The translations under genes were made by a program, and so were the position numbers. The notes below the pieces were generated by a model that searched no databases, had not been told where the DNA came from, and saw nothing but the letters and a program-made list of their open reading frames with translations. A DNA stretch of 64,000 nt from Marinobacter subterrani (GTDB lineage: Bacteria; Pseudomonadota; Gammaproteobacteria; Pseudomonadales; Oleiphilaceae): contig NZ_LFBU01000001.1 of assembly GCF_001045555.1 (NCBI RefSeq), forward strand, positions 868,001-932,000, read 5' to 3'. Positions 53,819 to 64,000 of this stretch are shown one piece after another (within the stretch, counting starts at the first letter, position 1; each line of letters starts with the position of its first letter).

Positions 53819-54346
53819 TTATTGCTGTCGCACGCGACCGCCTCGTACCTTCCCGGCGCCACTGGCCACCCGCAGGATACTCTGGCTCATGTGGGCGTGG
53901 CACATGGCGATTGCCAGCGCATCTGCGGCGTCTGCCTGTGGCTTGCGGGAGAGAGAAAGCAGCACCTGGACCATATGCTGGACCTGGGACTTGTCTGCCC
54001 CACCCTTGCCGACCACCGCCTGCTTGACCTGCCGGGCGGAGTATTCGTGAACGGCCAGGCCGCTGTTTGCGGCACTGACAATGGCGGCCCCACGGGCCTG
54101 CCCCAGCTTCAGGGCCGAGTCGGGATTGCGCGCCATGAACACCTGCTCAATGGCGAACTCCTCAGGACGATACTCACCAATCAGGGTCGCAAGGCTCTGA
54201 AAGATGGTCTGCAGGCGCTGCGCCATCGGCATCTCGCCCACGCGGATGCAGCCACTATCGAGGTACTCGATATGCCGGCCTTCCGCGCGGATGACACCGT
54301 AACCGGTGATTCTCGAACCGGGGTCTACGCCCAGAATTATCGCCAC
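53819..54346 (-). CDS. ruvC: Crossover junction endonuclease RuvC
   Basis: A 175-residue Holliday junction resolvase with the catalytic acids visible: Asp8 in [14 protein letters not shown], Glu in [15 protein letters not shown], and the late pair in [15 protein letters not shown]. No yebC lies between aspS and ruvC; the 80-bp gap holds no gene. Confidence 0.96.
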   Translation of the reverse strand: MAIILGVDPGSRITGYGVIRAEGRHIEYLDSGCIRVGEMPMAQRLQTIFQSLATLIGEYRPEEFAIEQVFMARNPDSALKLGQARGAAIVSAANSGLAVHEYSARQVKQAVVGKGGADKSQVQHMVQVLLSLSRKPQADAADALAIAMCHAHMSQSILRVASGAGKVRGGRVRQQ

Positions 54347-54426
54347 ATCAGCGCCCCTGAATGGTCACCGCGACTCGTCGATCGCCCGAGCGCGGAGCAA
54401 GTGCCCTCGCGCCGGTTACTCACAAC

Positions 54427-56235
54427 TTACTCCTCACTCCCGGCTGATTCGGCGGTGTTGCCTTCCACCGGCTTTGCCGGCTTGCGCAGACGAATATGCA
54501 GCTCGCGCAACTGTTTCTCGTCGACTTCGCCCGGCGCCTGGGTCATCAGACAGGTGGCGCTCTGGGTTTTCGGGAAAGCGATGACATCACGGATGGATGT
54601 GGCGCCGGTCATCAGCATGATCAGGCGATCGAGGCCGAAGGCCAGGCCACCATGGGGCGGGCAGCCGAACTTCAGGGCATCCAGCAGGAAGCCGAACTTG
54701 GCCCGAGCCTCTTCCTCGCCGATCCCGAGAATGCGGAATACCGTTTCCTGCATTTTCTCGTCGTGAATACGGATTGAACCGCCACCCAGCTCTGTACCGT
54801 TCAGCACCATGTCATAGGCCCGGGACAGCGCGTTGGCCGGATCTGCAGCGAGGTCTTCCGGGCTGCAGGAAGGTGCGGTGAACGGGTGGTGAATGGCCGT
54901 CAGACCACCATCCGGGGTTTCCTCGAACATCGGGAAATCCACAACCCAGAGCGGCGCCCAGTCGGTGGTCAGCATGTTCATGTCGTGGCCGACCTTGATG
55001 CGCAGGGCACCCAGGGCTTCATTCACCACGCTGGTCTTGTCGGCCCCGAAGAACACAATGTCGCCGTCTTCCGCTGCGACGCGCTCCATGATTGCCATGG
55101 CCACGTCATCGCCCAGGAACTTGATAATGGGCGACTGCAGGCCTTCCACGCCCTTGGACAGATCGTTGACCTTGATGTAGGCCAGCCCCTTGGCGCCGTA
55201 GATACCAACGAATTTGGTGTAGTCGTCAATCTGCTTTCGGGTCAGCTCGCCGCCCCTGGGTACCCGCAGGGCCGCCACACGACCTTTCGGATCCTTGGCG
55301 GGGCCAGCGAAGACCTTGAAGTCCACCCCTGCCACCAGGTCATTGACGTCCAGCAATTCCAGCGGGATGCGCAGGTCCGGCTTGTCGCTGCCGTAGCGCT
55401 GCATGGCCTCGGCATAGGGCATTTGCGGGAACGCGGGCAGCTCTACGTCAAGTACGTCCTTGAACAGAGAGCGAATCATGTCCTCATTCAGGCCCATCAG
55501 GATCTTTTCATCAATGAAGGAGGCCTCAATGTCGACCTGAGTGAACTCCGGCTGACGATCAGCCCGCAGGTCTTCATCCCGGAAACACTTAGCGATCTGG
55601 TAGTAGCGGTCAACACCAGACACCATCAGCAACTGCTTGAACAGCTGGGGCGACTGCGGCAATGCGAAGAACGAACCTTCGTGGGTGCGGCTGGGCACCA
55701 GATAGTCCCGGGCGCCTTCCGGCGTGGCACGGGTCAGGATCGGCGTTTCCACATCCATGAAGCCGTTGCTGTCCAGGTAGTTACGGATGTAGCTGGTAAC
55801 CCGGGAGCGGAAACGCAGGCGGTTGATCATTTCCGGGCGGCGCAGATCCACATAACGGTAGCGCAGGCGCACATCCTCGCCCACATCGACATGCTCGTCC
55901 AGCGGGAACGGCGGCGTCGCCGCGGCATTCAGGATGCTCAGCTCCTTGCCCAACAGCTCAACCTGCCCGGTCGGCATGTTGTTGTTCTCGGTGCCGGCAG
56001 GACGACGACGCACCCGGCCGGTAACCTTGATAACAAACTCGCTGCGGACCTTTTCCGCCAGGGCAAAGCTTTCAGGGGTGTCCGGGTCGACAACCACCTG
56101 AGACATACCATCCCGATCCCGCAGATCCAGGAAGATAACTCCACCGTGGTCACGGCGACGGTGCACCCATCCGCAAAGCGTGACTTCCTGATCGATGTGG
56201 GATTCGTTGATCCCACCGCAATAATGACTGCGCAT
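54427..56235 (-). CDS. aspS: Aspartyl-tRNA synthetase
   Basis: A 602-residue class II synthetase. The start at 56235 gives [20 protein letters not shown], the family N-terminus; the frame is open 267 bases further upstream, but that part covers a palindromic element and is not family-like. Features are the anticodon-binding OB domain ([21 protein letters not shown]), motif 2 ([18 protein letters not shown]) and motif 3 ([12 protein letters not shown]). Length and GAD insertion are of the bacterial type. Confidence 0.96.
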   Translation of the reverse strand: MRSHYCGGINESHIDQEVTLCGWVHRRRDHGGVIFLDLRDRDGMSQVVVDPDTPESFALAEKVRSEFVIKVTGRVRRRPAGTENNNMPTGQVELLGKELSILNAAATPPFPLDEHVDVGEDVRLRYRYVDLRRPEMINRLRFRSRVTSYIRNYLDSNGFMDVETPILTRATPEGARDYLVPSRTHEGSFFALPQSPQLFKQLLMVSGVDRYYQIAKCFRDEDLRADRQPEFTQVDIEASFIDEKILMGLNEDMIRSLFKDVLDVELPAFPQMPYAEAMQRYGSDKPDLRIPLELLDVNDLVAGVDFKVFAGPAKDPKGRVAALRVPRGGELTRKQIDDYTKFVGIYGAKGLAYIKVNDLSKGVEGLQSPIIKFLGDDVAMAIMERVAAEDGDIVFFGADKTSVVNEALGALRIKVGHDMNMLTTDWAPLWVVDFPMFEETPDGGLTAIHHPFTAPSCSPEDLAADPANALSRAYDMVLNGTELGGGSIRIHDEKMQETVFRILGIGEEEARAKFGFLLDALKFGCPPHGGLAFGLDRLIMLMTGATSIRDVIAFPKTQSATCLMTQAPGEVDEKQLRELHIRLRKPAKPVEGNTAESAGSEE

Positions 56236-56300
56236 ACCGGTTCCCGTTACGTTTGATGTGTTCAAATTTGGTTCTTGAATCTGGTGCTTTAAGCACCGCA

Positions 56301-56405
56301 CCGGATGTGGTGGCTCTATCCGAAACACGCTGTGAATACGTCCATGTACGCTCTGCTCCGCCATCCATGGCTCCGCAAGGTTTCGGATAGAGCCACCACA
56401 CCCGG
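56301..56405. repeat. Long inverted repeat (MITE-like or leader structure) upstream of aspS
   Basis: Two 26-bp arms, 56301-56326 and 56380-56405, match at 25 of 26 positions (GTGGTGGCTCTATCCGAAAC and its complement) around a 53-nt interior that itself contains CCATCCATGG. It begins 65 bp upstream of the aspS start and lies between the divergent aspS and fabR genes. It could be a small non-autonomous element or a large stem-loop in the aspS leader. A separate small palindrome, GTGCTTTAAGCAC, lies next to it near 56284-56296. Confidence 0.8.
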
Positions 56406-56580
56406 CGCTACCTTGTTCGTGCCCGCTCAAAAATGTTGCGACCATAGCGGAAAAGCCGCCCATTATAAACACAATGGCGCTGAAAATCAGGCGTGCCGGC
56501 ACGCAAATCCGGCGGCCGGATGACTGCAGGTGAGCAGCCGGCTAGAATGCTTCTTTTTTACCAGCAGACGGAGTCTGAAT

Positions 56581-57213
56581 TTGGCCACCAGAGCGGAGCA
56601 GAAACTCAAAACCCGGCGGGCACTGATGGACGCGGCGCTCTCGCAACTCAGCGCGGATCGGGGCTTTGGCAGTCTCAGTTTGCGGGAAGTTGCCCGGGAA
56701 GCCGGGATTGCTCCCACCTCTTTTTACCGGCATTTCGCTGAGCTCGATGAACTCGGGCTTGCGCTGGTGGACGAAGGCGGTGTTGCCCTGCGCCAATTGA
56801 TGCGCCAGGCCCGCAAGCGGATTGCCCGGGACGGCGGCAGTGCCATTGCCACCTCCGTGGAAACCTTCATGGAGTATCTGGGCAACAACGCAAACCTTTT
56901 CCGGCTGATGCTGCGTGAGCGCACAGGCGTGTCGACAACATTTCGAACAGCGGTAAAGGCTGAAATCGACCATTTTGTCACCGAACTGGCCGACGATCTT
57001 CGGCGAATCGCCGAGGCCCAGAGCAAACCGCTCTCGGAATCAAGGCTGGTGGCCGAAGCCATGGTGACCCTGGTGTTCAACCAGGGTGCGGAAGCGCTGG
57101 ATGCGACTCCGAGGGAGCGAGAGGAGCTGAAGGTCAAACTGAAAACCGAGCTCAGGATGATCCTGGTCGGGTCCCAGACGCTGGCGAAATATCGGGCCCG
57201 CTCGGAGCGCTAG
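56581..57213 (+). CDS. fabR: TetR-family regulator FabR
   Basis: A 210-residue repressor of unsaturated fatty-acid synthesis genes. The TTG at 56581 is chosen as start because CGGAG lies 7 bases upstream and homologues begin close to the [12 protein letters not shown] segment. The helix-turn-helix is [29 protein letters not shown], nearly as in E. coli FabR, with [13 protein letters not shown] and [10 protein letters not shown] later. It would sense acyl-ACP or acyl-CoA saturation; no fabA/fabB lies in the window. Its stop overlaps the converging HIT gene by 4 bp. Confidence 0.88.
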   Translation: MATRAEQKLKTRRALMDAALSQLSADRGFGSLSLREVAREAGIAPTSFYRHFAELDELGLALVDEGGVALRQLMRQARKRIARDGGSAIATSVETFMEYLGNNANLFRLMLRERTGVSTTFRTAVKAEIDHFVTELADDLRRIAEAQSKPLSESRLVAEAMVTLVFNQGAEALDATPREREELKVKLKTELRMILVGSQTLAKYRARSER

Positions 57214-57644
57214 ACGCCCGACTGCAGCTTTGCGCAGACCGGGGCGAGCAGACTCCGGACCTGCTCCAGTTGGGCTTCGGTGTAGGGCGCCGGCGCCTGC
57301 TTGCCCCATACCGGGCCCGGCCACGCCGGGTCTCCTTCGAAACGCACGATGTGATGCAGGTGCAGTTGGGGCACCATGTTGCCAAGGGCGGCGACGTTCA
57401 TCTTGTCGCCCCCGAACAGGTCCATCATGGCCTCGCTGAGCACTGAGGACTCCCGCAACAGTTGATGCTGCTGTTCTGCCGATAGCTGGTAGATCTCCCT
57501 GATGCCCGCAACCGCCGGCACCAATAGCAGCCAGGGCCAGGTGCTGTCGTTCATCAGCCGGATCTCGCACAGCTTGCTGCAACCCAGGCCCAGTGTGTCG
57601 GCAGCCAGCCGTTCGTGTAACCGGAACTCCTCTGACCTGCTCAT
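57210..57644 (-). CDS. HIT-domain protein
   Basis: A 144-residue protein with the histidine-triad region [20 protein letters not shown] near residue 90 and RFLH-like N-terminal elements ([16 protein letters not shown]). The triad is variant (H-L-H-H rather than H-x-H-x-H), as in a Proteobacterial subfamily of HIT proteins. Nucleotide hydrolase or transferase activity is possible but not assigned. Fourth in the minus-strand group tadA-galE-ugd-HIT. Confidence 0.82.
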   Translation of the reverse strand: MSRSEEFRLHERLAADTLGLGCSKLCEIRLMNDSTWPWLLLVPAVAGIREIYQLSAEQQHQLLRESSVLSEAMMDLFGGDKMNVAALGNMVPQLHLHHIVRFEGDPAWPGPVWGKQAPAPYTEAQLEQVRSLLAPVCAKLQSGV

Positions 57645-57675
57645 GATCGCGCTCCTTCGTTACGCCCAATGGTTA

Positions 57676-59016
57676 TTACGAATGAAACCGGGAGCGACCC
57701 CGTCCGATAGCGTAGTAAACCAGCTCATACCGCTCCAGCATTTCCGGCTCATACAGATTGCGGCCGTCGAATACCACCGGCTCACGGAGGGTGGCGGCAA
57801 TGGATTCGAAATCCGGGGAGCGGAACTCCTTCCACTCGGTGCAGATCGCCAGCGCGTCCGCACCCTTGAGCGCCTGCTCCTTGGTGCCACAGAGCATCAG
57901 CGCTGGCTGATCGCCATAGATTCGCTGGGTTTCCTCCATGGCTTCGGGATCAAACGCCTGCACGGTAGCACCGGCCTTCCACAGATCTTCCATCAGGGTT
58001 CGCGATGATGCCTCGCGCATGTCGTCAGTGTTGGGCTTGAACGCCAGGCCCCAGAGTGCCACGACCTTGCCCTTCAGATCGCCATGGAAATAGTGGCTGA
58101 TCTTGTCAAACAGAACGTGTTTCTGGGCGTAGTTCACGCCTTCTACGGCATTCAGAAGTTTCGCCTCGTAACCACAGTCACCGGCTGTCCGGGCCAGCGC
58201 CTGGACATCTTTCGGGAAACAGGAGCCACCGTAGCCGCACCCGGGATAGATAAAGTGATAACCAATACGCGGGTCAGAACCGATACCGCGACGGACCGCT
58301 TCAATATCCGCGCCCAGCCGTTCAGCCAGGTTGGCAATTTCATTCATGAAGCTGATTTTGGTGGCCAGCATGGCGTTGGCGGCATATTTGGTCAGTTCCG
58401 CAGACCGCAAGTCCATGAAAATCATGCGGTCGTGATTGCGGTTGAACGGGTAATAGACTTCCCGCAGCAGCTCCGCGGCGCGCTCGCTGTCTGTGCCCAC
58501 CACGATCCGGTCCGGCTTCATGAAATCATTAACGGCGGCCCCTTCCTTGAGGAATTCCGGGTTGGACACGACATCAAAATCCAGCTCCAGCCCGCGATGA
58601 TCAAGCTGGGCACGAACGGCCGCCCTGACCCGGTCACCCGTGCCCACCGGGACCGTAGACTTGTCGACCAACACTTTGTAATCGTCCATGTACTGACCGA
58701 TGGATTGAGCCACGGCCGTCACATACTGAAGGTCTGCAGAGCCGTCTTCGTCCGGCGGTGTACCCACGGCGATAAACTGCAGGGTGCCATGGCGGACGGC
58801 TTCTTGCGTGTCCGTGGTGAAGGCAAGACGGCCCGACTCAACGGTGTGCCTGACAATGTTTTCCAGACCTGGCTCGTAGATGGGAATCTGGCCATTTTTG
58901 AGCTTCTCGATCTTGCCCTGATCAACATCCATGCACAGCACGTTGTGACCGACATCTGCCAGACATGCACCGGTCACAAGGCCGACATAACCGGTTCCAA
59001 AAATCGTAATCTTCAT
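57676..59016 (-). CDS. ugd: UDP-glucose 6-dehydrogenase
   Basis: A 446-residue enzyme oxidising UDP-glucose to UDP-glucuronate with two NAD. The N-terminal Rossmann motif is [20 protein letters not shown]; the catalytic cysteine is in [33 protein letters not shown] is the C-terminal UDP-binding region. It uses the GalU product and supplies the UDP-glucuronate epimerase at 36895. 30 bp downstream of galE. Confidence 0.96.
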   Translation of the reverse strand: MKITIFGTGYVGLVTGACLADVGHNVLCMDVDQGKIEKLKNGQIPIYEPGLENIVRHTVESGRLAFTTDTQEAVRHGTLQFIAVGTPPDEDGSADLQYVTAVAQSIGQYMDDYKVLVDKSTVPVGTGDRVRAAVRAQLDHRGLELDFDVVSNPEFLKEGAAVNDFMKPDRIVVGTDSERAAELLREVYYPFNRNHDRMIFMDLRSAELTKYAANAMLATKISFMNEIANLAERLGADIEAVRRGIGSDPRIGYHFIYPGCGYGGSCFPKDVQALARTAGDCGYEAKLLNAVEGVNYAQKHVLFDKISHYFHGDLKGKVVALWGLAFKPNTDDMREASSRTLMEDLWKAGATVQAFDPEAMEETQRIYGDQPALMLCGTKEQALKGADALAICTEWKEFRSPDFESIAATLREPVVFDGRNLYEPEMLERYELVYYAIGRGRSRFHS

Positions 59017-59046
59017 CCGTTAAATCCCGATTCAAATACAAAAAGG

Positions 59047-60042
59047 TTAATGAGGGTCTTCTGCTCTTTTCTGCTGCCAGATGGCTTCCCAGGCCAGAGC
59101 CGTAGAGACAATCGTGCCCAGATCGTCGTAATCGGGCTGCCATCCAAGGGTTTGCCGAATGAGCGTGTTATCGGCCATCAGCGCCGCCGGGTCGCCGGCC
59201 CGCCGGCCGGTTTCGGTGACCGGAAAATCGACGCCGGACTGTTTCTTCACAACGTCAATCACTTCCTGAACCGTGAACCCACGGCCGTAACCGCAATTCA
59301 GGACTTTTGAGTCACCACCGGTTGCCATGTAATCCAGCGCCATGACATGGGCTTTGGCCAGGTCTTCCACATGGATGTAGTCGCGGATACAGGTGCCGTC
59401 CCGGGTATCGTAGTCCGTGCCAAAGACACTCATACCCTCGCGCTGGCCGGTCACGCATTCACAGGCCACCTTGATCAGGTGGGTCGCTTCAGGCGTAGCC
59501 TGGCCAAGCAGGCCGTCGGGGTTGGCACCGGCGACATTGAAGTAGCGCAGGATCACATAGTTGAGACTGGAGGCCGCGGCGACATCCATTATCATGCGCT
59601 CACTCATCATCTTGGAGGCGCCATAGGGATTGATGGGAGCCAGCGGCAGATCCTCGGTCAGCACCGTCTGCTCCGGCATGCCATAGACCGCCGCGGTGGA
59701 GGAAAACACCATGTAAGGTACCTGGTGTTTCTCGACTGCTTTCAGGAGGTTCAGGGTGTTACGGGTGTTGTTGCTGTAGTACTTCAGGGGGTTGGCAACC
59801 GACTCCGGCACCACGATGTTGGCCGCGAAGTGCAGGACCGCTTCAAAGTTGTGGCGGGAAAACAGGTCGTCAATCGCGGCTTCATCGGCCAGGTCCCCGA
59901 CGACCAGCTCACCAGCAGTGACTGCCCAGCGATAACCTGTGGACAGGTTGTCAAACACTACAATATCGTGTCCGGCGTGACCCAATTGACGAACCACATG
60001 ACTGCCAATATACCCGGCACCGCCGGTAACGAGGACTTTCAT
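59047..60042 (-). CDS. galE: UDP-glucose 4-epimerase GalE
   Basis: A 331-residue extended SDR with VTGGAGYIGSHVVRQLGHAGH, VFDNLSTGYRWAV, the Ser-Tyr-Lys catalytic set (FSSTAAVYG and NPYGASKMMSE) and GTCIRDYIHVEDLA. Interconverts UDP-glucose and UDP-galactose. Nine bases after tadA and 30 before ugd. Confidence 0.95.
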   Translation of the reverse strand: MKVLVTGGAGYIGSHVVRQLGHAGHDIVVFDNLSTGYRWAVTAGELVVGDLADEAAIDDLFSRHNFEAVLHFAANIVVPESVANPLKYYSNNTRNTLNLLKAVEKHQVPYMVFSSTAAVYGMPEQTVLTEDLPLAPINPYGASKMMSERMIMDVAAASSLNYVILRYFNVAGANPDGLLGQATPEATHLIKVACECVTGQREGMSVFGTDYDTRDGTCIRDYIHVEDLAKAHVMALDYMATGGDSKVLNCGYGRGFTVQEVIDVVKKQSGVDFPVTETGRRAGDPAALMADNTLIRQTLGWQPDYDDLGTIVSTALAWEAIWQQKRAEDPH

Positions 60043-60051
60043 AGACGAGAA

Positions 60052-60555
60052 CTACTCCTTCCCTGAAGGTTGTTTGCGGCGACGCCGTATTTCTGCACGC
60101 CGTTGACTGAAAAAGTCGCTGATTGTCTCACTGCACCGGGTCGCCAGAACCCCGCCCACGGCAGTTACATCCCAGTTCAGGTGCGGCTCATCCAGTGTCC
60201 GGCGGGCTGATTCCACCGCCCCGGCCTTGGGTTCAACCGCACCGTACACGAGGCGGCTGATCCGGCTATGCACAATGGCACCTACACACATGGTACAGGG
60301 CTCCAGCGTCACGTAAAGCGCGGCACCGGGAAGCCGGTAATTGCCGGCCCGAGCGGCGGCATCACGCAGGGCCCGGATTTCGGCATGTGCAGTCGGGTCA
60401 CACCCGGAGATTGGCGCATTGCAGCCTGCACCGATCTCCCTGCCATCAAGTACCACCACGGCGCCCACCGGCACTTCGCCTTTCTCGGCCGCCTGGGCAG
60501 CCAACTCAAGCGCGCGATTCATCCAGTGTTCGTCAACCCTGCTTTGATCAGACAT
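60052..60555 (-). CDS. tadA: tRNA-specific adenosine deaminase TadA
   Basis: A 167-residue enzyme converting A34 to inosine in tRNA-Arg(ACG). The start at 60555 (MSDQSRVDEHWMNRAL) is typical; the longer open frame upstream is not family-like and overlaps the divergent gene. Zinc and catalytic motifs are PTAHAEIRAL and LEPCTMCVGAI. Confidence 0.95.
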   Translation of the reverse strand: MSDQSRVDEHWMNRALELAAQAAEKGEVPVGAVVVLDGREIGAGCNAPISGCDPTAHAEIRALRDAAARAGNYRLPGAALYVTLEPCTMCVGAIVHSRISRLVYGAVEPKAGAVESARRTLDEPHLNWDVTAVGGVLATRCSETISDFFSQRRAEIRRRRKQPSGKE

Positions 60556-60760
60556 TACATCCAGCTTTTCATCAATCGACCGGACCGCCCGGCCGGGAAA
60601 AGCGCGGTGCGGCGAACGGGAGGATAGCGCCCGGAACTCCGGATTTCCAGCGGCAGCGCCACTTTGCCCGGGGCAATGAGGAATCTGGCCGCCTTCCTGT
60701 GCCATGACCAATTGCGGTAGGATGATTGATCACCCACGAAAATCCCGGAAGGCTGCGCCA

Positions 60761-62047
60761 GTGGACTCCAAATTTTTCTGGATTATCCGGCAGCACCTCA
60801 GAAAAATCTGGGTGCGCGTGATCAGTTTTGCGCTGCTCGCTGTTCTGACTCTGGCCCTGACACCGGTACTTTCACCCCTTATTCCCACGCATTTGGGTGC
60901 GAGCCTTGGCAGTGTTTCGGTTGACCAGATTCTGACAATCCTTGCCTCGTCCATGCTGGCGGTGACCACCTTCTCTTTATCGATCGCGGTGTCCGCATTC
61001 GCTGCCGCAGCCGCCAACGCCACCCCGCGGGCAACCGCGATTCTGCAACAGGATCCCACCACGCAGAATGTGCTTTCAACCTTTCTGGGCGCTTTTCTGT
61101 TCAGCCTCATCGGGCTGATCGGCCTGCGAACCGACTTCTATGACCAGCAGGGGCAAGTCTTTCTGTTTATGGCGACGCTGGTGGTTGTATCGCTGGTGGT
61201 GATTGCCTTACTGCGCTGGATCGGGCATATCAGCAACTTCGGGAGAATGCACGATATCCTCTCGCGTGTGGAACGGGCGGCAACAATCTCGTTCCGACAC
61301 CAACTGGAAAACCCCTACCTGCGGGCCAGGCCCCTGTCAGGCAGCGTACCCGACGATGCCTACCCGATCGCCCCCACCCGCACCGGCTATGTTCAGCATA
61401 TCGACATCAAGGCTCTGAACGAATGCGCCCGCAATCAGCAAATTGACATCTATATCGACGCCTTGCCCGGAACCTTCGTGCACGCTGCTGCCCGCCTGGT
61501 TCGAATCCGGGGGGCGAACGTCAGCGCCAAGCAGCAGCAATTCCTGCGCGATGCATTTACCATCGAGACCAAACGCTCATTTGATCAGGATCCACGATTT
61601 GCATTGATCGTTTTATCGGAGATTGCCTCCAGGGCGCTGTCGCCGGCAGTGAATGACCCCGGAACCGCGATCAGCGTTATTGGCCATCTGGTTCGGGTAT
61701 TGTCCACCTGGAAGGAACCTCAAGAGCCACCAGTCGACTTTCCCTCGGTACATGTGCCCGCGGTTCTGCCGTCCGACATGATTATTGATGCGTTCCGACC
61801 TATCGCGAGGGATGGCGCAGCGTTCATCGAGGTACAGGTCCGCCTGCAGAAGGCCCTGGCGTCGCTGGGCAGGATTGCACCGGAGATCTTTGGACGACCG
61901 GTCGCCGAGCTATCGGCCTACGCCATTGACCGTGCGGCCGACGCAGGCATGTGCCGGGAAGAACTGAAGAGCCTGGAAACACTCAGAGTGCCATCCCGCG
62001 CCGGCAGTAACGCCGGGCAGAATGACGACACCTGGGAGACACTTTAG
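60761..62047 (+). CDS. DUF2254 membrane protein
   Basis: A 428-residue protein. A GTG start at 60761 is preferred because GGAAGG lies 8 bases upstream and the protein then begins MDSKFFWIIRQHLRKIWVRV, as in relatives; ATGs at 60704 and 60722 have no good ribosome site. It has four hydrophobic segments in the first ~150 residues (for example VISFALLAVLTLALTPVLS and ILTILASSMLAVTTFSLSIAV), then a large soluble domain with RALSPAVNDPGTAISVI. The family is widespread and uncharacterised. It is divergent from tadA and converges on guaA. Confidence 0.85.
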   Translation: MDSKFFWIIRQHLRKIWVRVISFALLAVLTLALTPVLSPLIPTHLGASLGSVSVDQILTILASSMLAVTTFSLSIAVSAFAAAAANATPRATAILQQDPTTQNVLSTFLGAFLFSLIGLIGLRTDFYDQQGQVFLFMATLVVVSLVVIALLRWIGHISNFGRMHDILSRVERAATISFRHQLENPYLRARPLSGSVPDDAYPIAPTRTGYVQHIDIKALNECARNQQIDIYIDALPGTFVHAAARLVRIRGANVSAKQQQFLRDAFTIETKRSFDQDPRFALIVLSEIASRALSPAVNDPGTAISVIGHLVRVLSTWKEPQEPPVDFPSVHVPAVLPSDMIIDAFRPIARDGAAFIEVQVRLQKALASLGRIAPEIFGRPVAELSAYAIDRAADAGMCREELKSLETLRVPSRAGSNAGQNDDTWETL

Positions 62048-62068
62048 CCTGATCCGCAATCGCGGGTC

Positions 62069-63646
62069 TTATTCCCACTCGATGGTGGCTGGCGGCTTGG
62101 AGGAAACGTCGTAAGTGACCCGGGACACACCGGTGATCTCGTTGATGATCCGGTTGGAAACGGTTTCCAGCAGGTCGTACGGCAGGTGTGCCCACCGGGC
62201 GGTCATGAAATCGATGGTTTCCACGGCGCGCAGGGCCACCACGTATTCGTAGCGGCGTGCATCGCCGACCACGCCTACGGATTTGACCGGCAGGAAAACG
62301 GCAAACGCCTGGCTGGTCTTGTGGTAGAGATCGGCACGGTGGAGTTCTTCCAGGAAAATGGCGTCCGCCTTGCGCAGAATATCCGCGTATTCCTTTTTCA
62401 CCTCACCGAGGATACGAACGCCGAGACCCGGCCCCGGGAACGGATGACGGTAGACCATGTCGTAGGGCAGGCCCAGCTCAAGGCCGATCCGGCGCACCTC
62501 ATCCTTGAACAGTTCCCGCAGCGGCTCCACCAGTTTCATTTTCATGGTTTCCGGCAGGCCACCGACGTTGTGGTGGGACTTGATCACATGCGCCTTGCCG
62601 GTCTTGGAGGCCGCCGACTCGATGACATCCGGGTAGATGGTGCCCTGGGCAAGCCAGTTCACGTCGCGGATAGTGGCGGCTTCTGCGTCAAACACATCGA
62701 TAAAGGTGTTGCCGATGATCTTGCGCTTCTGCTCGGGATCGTCAACGCCCTTGAGTTTCGACAGGAACAGATCTTCCGCATCCACCCGAATGACTTTCAC
62801 CCCCATATTGCGGGCGAACATGTCCATCACCTGGTCGCCTTCGTGGAGGCGCAACAGGCCGTTATCCACGAACACGCAGGTTAACTGATCACCAATGGCG
62901 CGATGCAGCAGCGCTGCCGTTACCGAGGAATCGACACCGCCAGACAGGCCCAGCAGCACCTTGTCAGTGCCCACCTGGTCACGAATCTGCCGAACCGCAT
63001 CGTCGACGATCTTGGCCGGTGTCCACAGGGCATCGCACTGACAGACATCCAGGATGAAATGCTCAAGAATCCGTTTGCCCTGAAGTGTGTGAGTCACTTC
63101 CGGGTGGAACTGGACGCCGTAAAGGTTCCGGCTAAGGTCCTGCATGGCGGCAATGGGAGCACTCTCGGTGGAGGCCAGCAGCTCGAAGCCTTCCGGCATG
63201 GCCACTACCTTGTCGCCATGACTCATCCAGACGTCCAGCAGTGAATCGCCGGTGGCCGTCAGGTGATCCGTAATGTCCCGGAGCAACGGGCCGGCCGCGC
63301 GCACTTTAACCTGGGCATAGCCGAACTCCCGTTTCTCGGAGCTGGCCACCCGGCCGCCGAGCTGCTCGGCCATGGTCTGCATGCCGTAGCAGATCCCCAG
63401 AACCGGAATGCCGCGATCAAACAGGCCTTCCGGCGCCCGCGGGCCACCCAGTTGGGTGACCGATTCCGGCCCACCGGCAAGGACAATCCCCTTCGGGTTG
63501 AACTCATCAAGTTCTTCATCGGTGATATCGAACGCCCTGATCTCACAGTAAACGCCGATCTCGCGAACGCGGCGTGCAATGAGCTGGGTGTACTGGGAAC
63601 CGAAATCAAGAATCAGGATGCGGTGGTCGTGAATGTTATGGGCCAT
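62069..63646 (-). CDS. guaA: GMP synthase (glutamine-hydrolysing) GuaA
   Basis: A 525-residue two-domain enzyme. The N-terminal glutamine amidotransferase has Cys86 in GICYGMQTM and the His/Glu pair around [11 protein letters not shown]; the ATP-pyrophosphatase domain has the P-loop [13 protein letters not shown]; the C-terminal dimerisation domain ends PPATIEWE. It makes GMP from XMP, following guaB. Confidence 0.97.
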   Translation of the reverse strand: MAHNIHDHRILILDFGSQYTQLIARRVREIGVYCEIRAFDITDEELDEFNPKGIVLAGGPESVTQLGGPRAPEGLFDRGIPVLGICYGMQTMAEQLGGRVASSEKREFGYAQVKVRAAGPLLRDITDHLTATGDSLLDVWMSHGDKVVAMPEGFELLASTESAPIAAMQDLSRNLYGVQFHPEVTHTLQGKRILEHFILDVCQCDALWTPAKIVDDAVRQIRDQVGTDKVLLGLSGGVDSSVTAALLHRAIGDQLTCVFVDNGLLRLHEGDQVMDMFARNMGVKVIRVDAEDLFLSKLKGVDDPEQKRKIIGNTFIDVFDAEAATIRDVNWLAQGTIYPDVIESAASKTGKAHVIKSHHNVGGLPETMKMKLVEPLRELFKDEVRRIGLELGLPYDMVYRHPFPGPGLGVRILGEVKKEYADILRKADAIFLEELHRADLYHKTSQAFAVFLPVKSVGVVGDARRYEYVVALRAVETIDFMTARWAHLPYDLLETVSNRIINEITGVSRVTYDVSSKPPATIEWE

Positions 63647-63671
63647 GGAGTCCTCGGAGCTAAATGAACAA

Positions 63672-63693
63672 CGCGGCCCTCAGGGGAGCCGCG
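63672..63693. other. Hairpin between guaB and guaA
   Basis: CGCGGC and GCCGCG enclose a short CCCTCAGGGGA stretch that can extend the stem. It lies in the 63-bp guaB-guaA spacer without a T-run, so it is more likely an mRNA-processing or stability structure than a terminator. Confidence 0.45.
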
Positions 63694-63709
63694 TCTGGTC
63701 AGGCAATGA

Positions 63710-64000
<291 letters not shown>

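Noticed and set aside
54886..56256. A 456-codon plus-strand open frame opposite aspS
   Set aside because: It is the antisense shadow of aspartyl-tRNA synthetase with no recognisable domain or ribosome site.
56236..56502. Extension of aspS upstream to 56502
   Set aside because: The extra 89 residues translate the inverted-repeat element and do not resemble a synthetase N-terminus.
58084..59310. A 408-codon plus-strand open frame across ugd and galE
   Set aside because: It spans two well-supported minus-strand genes and their spacer, and has no protein-family character.

Overview
The window looks like chromosome from a moderately GC-rich marine gammaproteobacterium, most likely Marinobacter or a close relative. 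The basis is the gene order (dapA-bamC-purC; bcp-perM-tusA-bepA; cpoB-pal-tolBARQ-ybgC-ruvBAC-aspS; guaB-guaA), a FabR-type repressor, a methylcitrate operon of the AcnD/PrpF type, and a PEP-CTERM/exosortase protein-sorting system. The genus is an inference from content, not a search result.

Layout. 1-2.8 kb: the 3' part of a PEP-CTERM/exosortase-associated acyltransferase and two PEP-CTERM proteins, each with a sigma54-like -24/-12 element upstream. 2.8-10.5 kb: the prp operon (gntR-prpB-prpC-acnD-prpF, minus strand). Every spacer of this operon is filled with copies of one hairpin repeat, including a five-copy 67-bp tandem array, and the operon starts at a promoter overlapped by repeated TTGTCAACAA sites. 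10.5-18.5 kb: an osmoregulated periplasmic glucan cluster (opgG, a small ORF, a short opgH, a Tat-exported opgD, an AI-2E-type permease) with an outer-membrane barrel protein. 18.8-19.7 kb: galU. 20-26.8 kb: an uncharacterised cluster joining a RibD-type reductase, a PTPS-fold protein lacking key residues, a zinc-type dehydrogenase, a glycosyltransferase-methyltransferase fusion, a flippase-like membrane protein, a CDP-alcohol phosphotransferase and YceI. 26.9-30.3 kb: a secreted lipase-like protein with an unknown partner, and a DMT permease.

30.3-33.4 kb: a decayed 3-kb integrative element in tRNA-Val(GAC). It is bounded by perfect 63-bp direct repeats and holds a third PEP-CTERM gene with its own -24/-12 element, a tyrosine-recombinase remnant with two in-frame stops, and an unknown two-gene unit with a stop-start overlap.

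33.5-64 kb: mostly core genes. These are a CoA-transferase/semialdehyde dehydrogenase pair, a lipocalin, sugar-nucleotide enzymes (UDP-glucuronate epimerase; later galE and ugd, which with galU give UDP-glucose, UDP-galactose and UDP-glucuronate), purC, bamC, dapA, bcp, perM, tusA, bepA, nadA, two tRNA-Lys genes, the Tol-Pal/Ruv block, aspS, fabR, tadA, a DUF2254 protein, guaA and the 3' end of guaB.

The most interesting signals are the shared sigma54-like control of all three PEP-CTERM genes, including the one on the island; the island's unknown gene pair; the pterin-like/glycolipid cluster; and the restriction of one repeat family to the prp operon.
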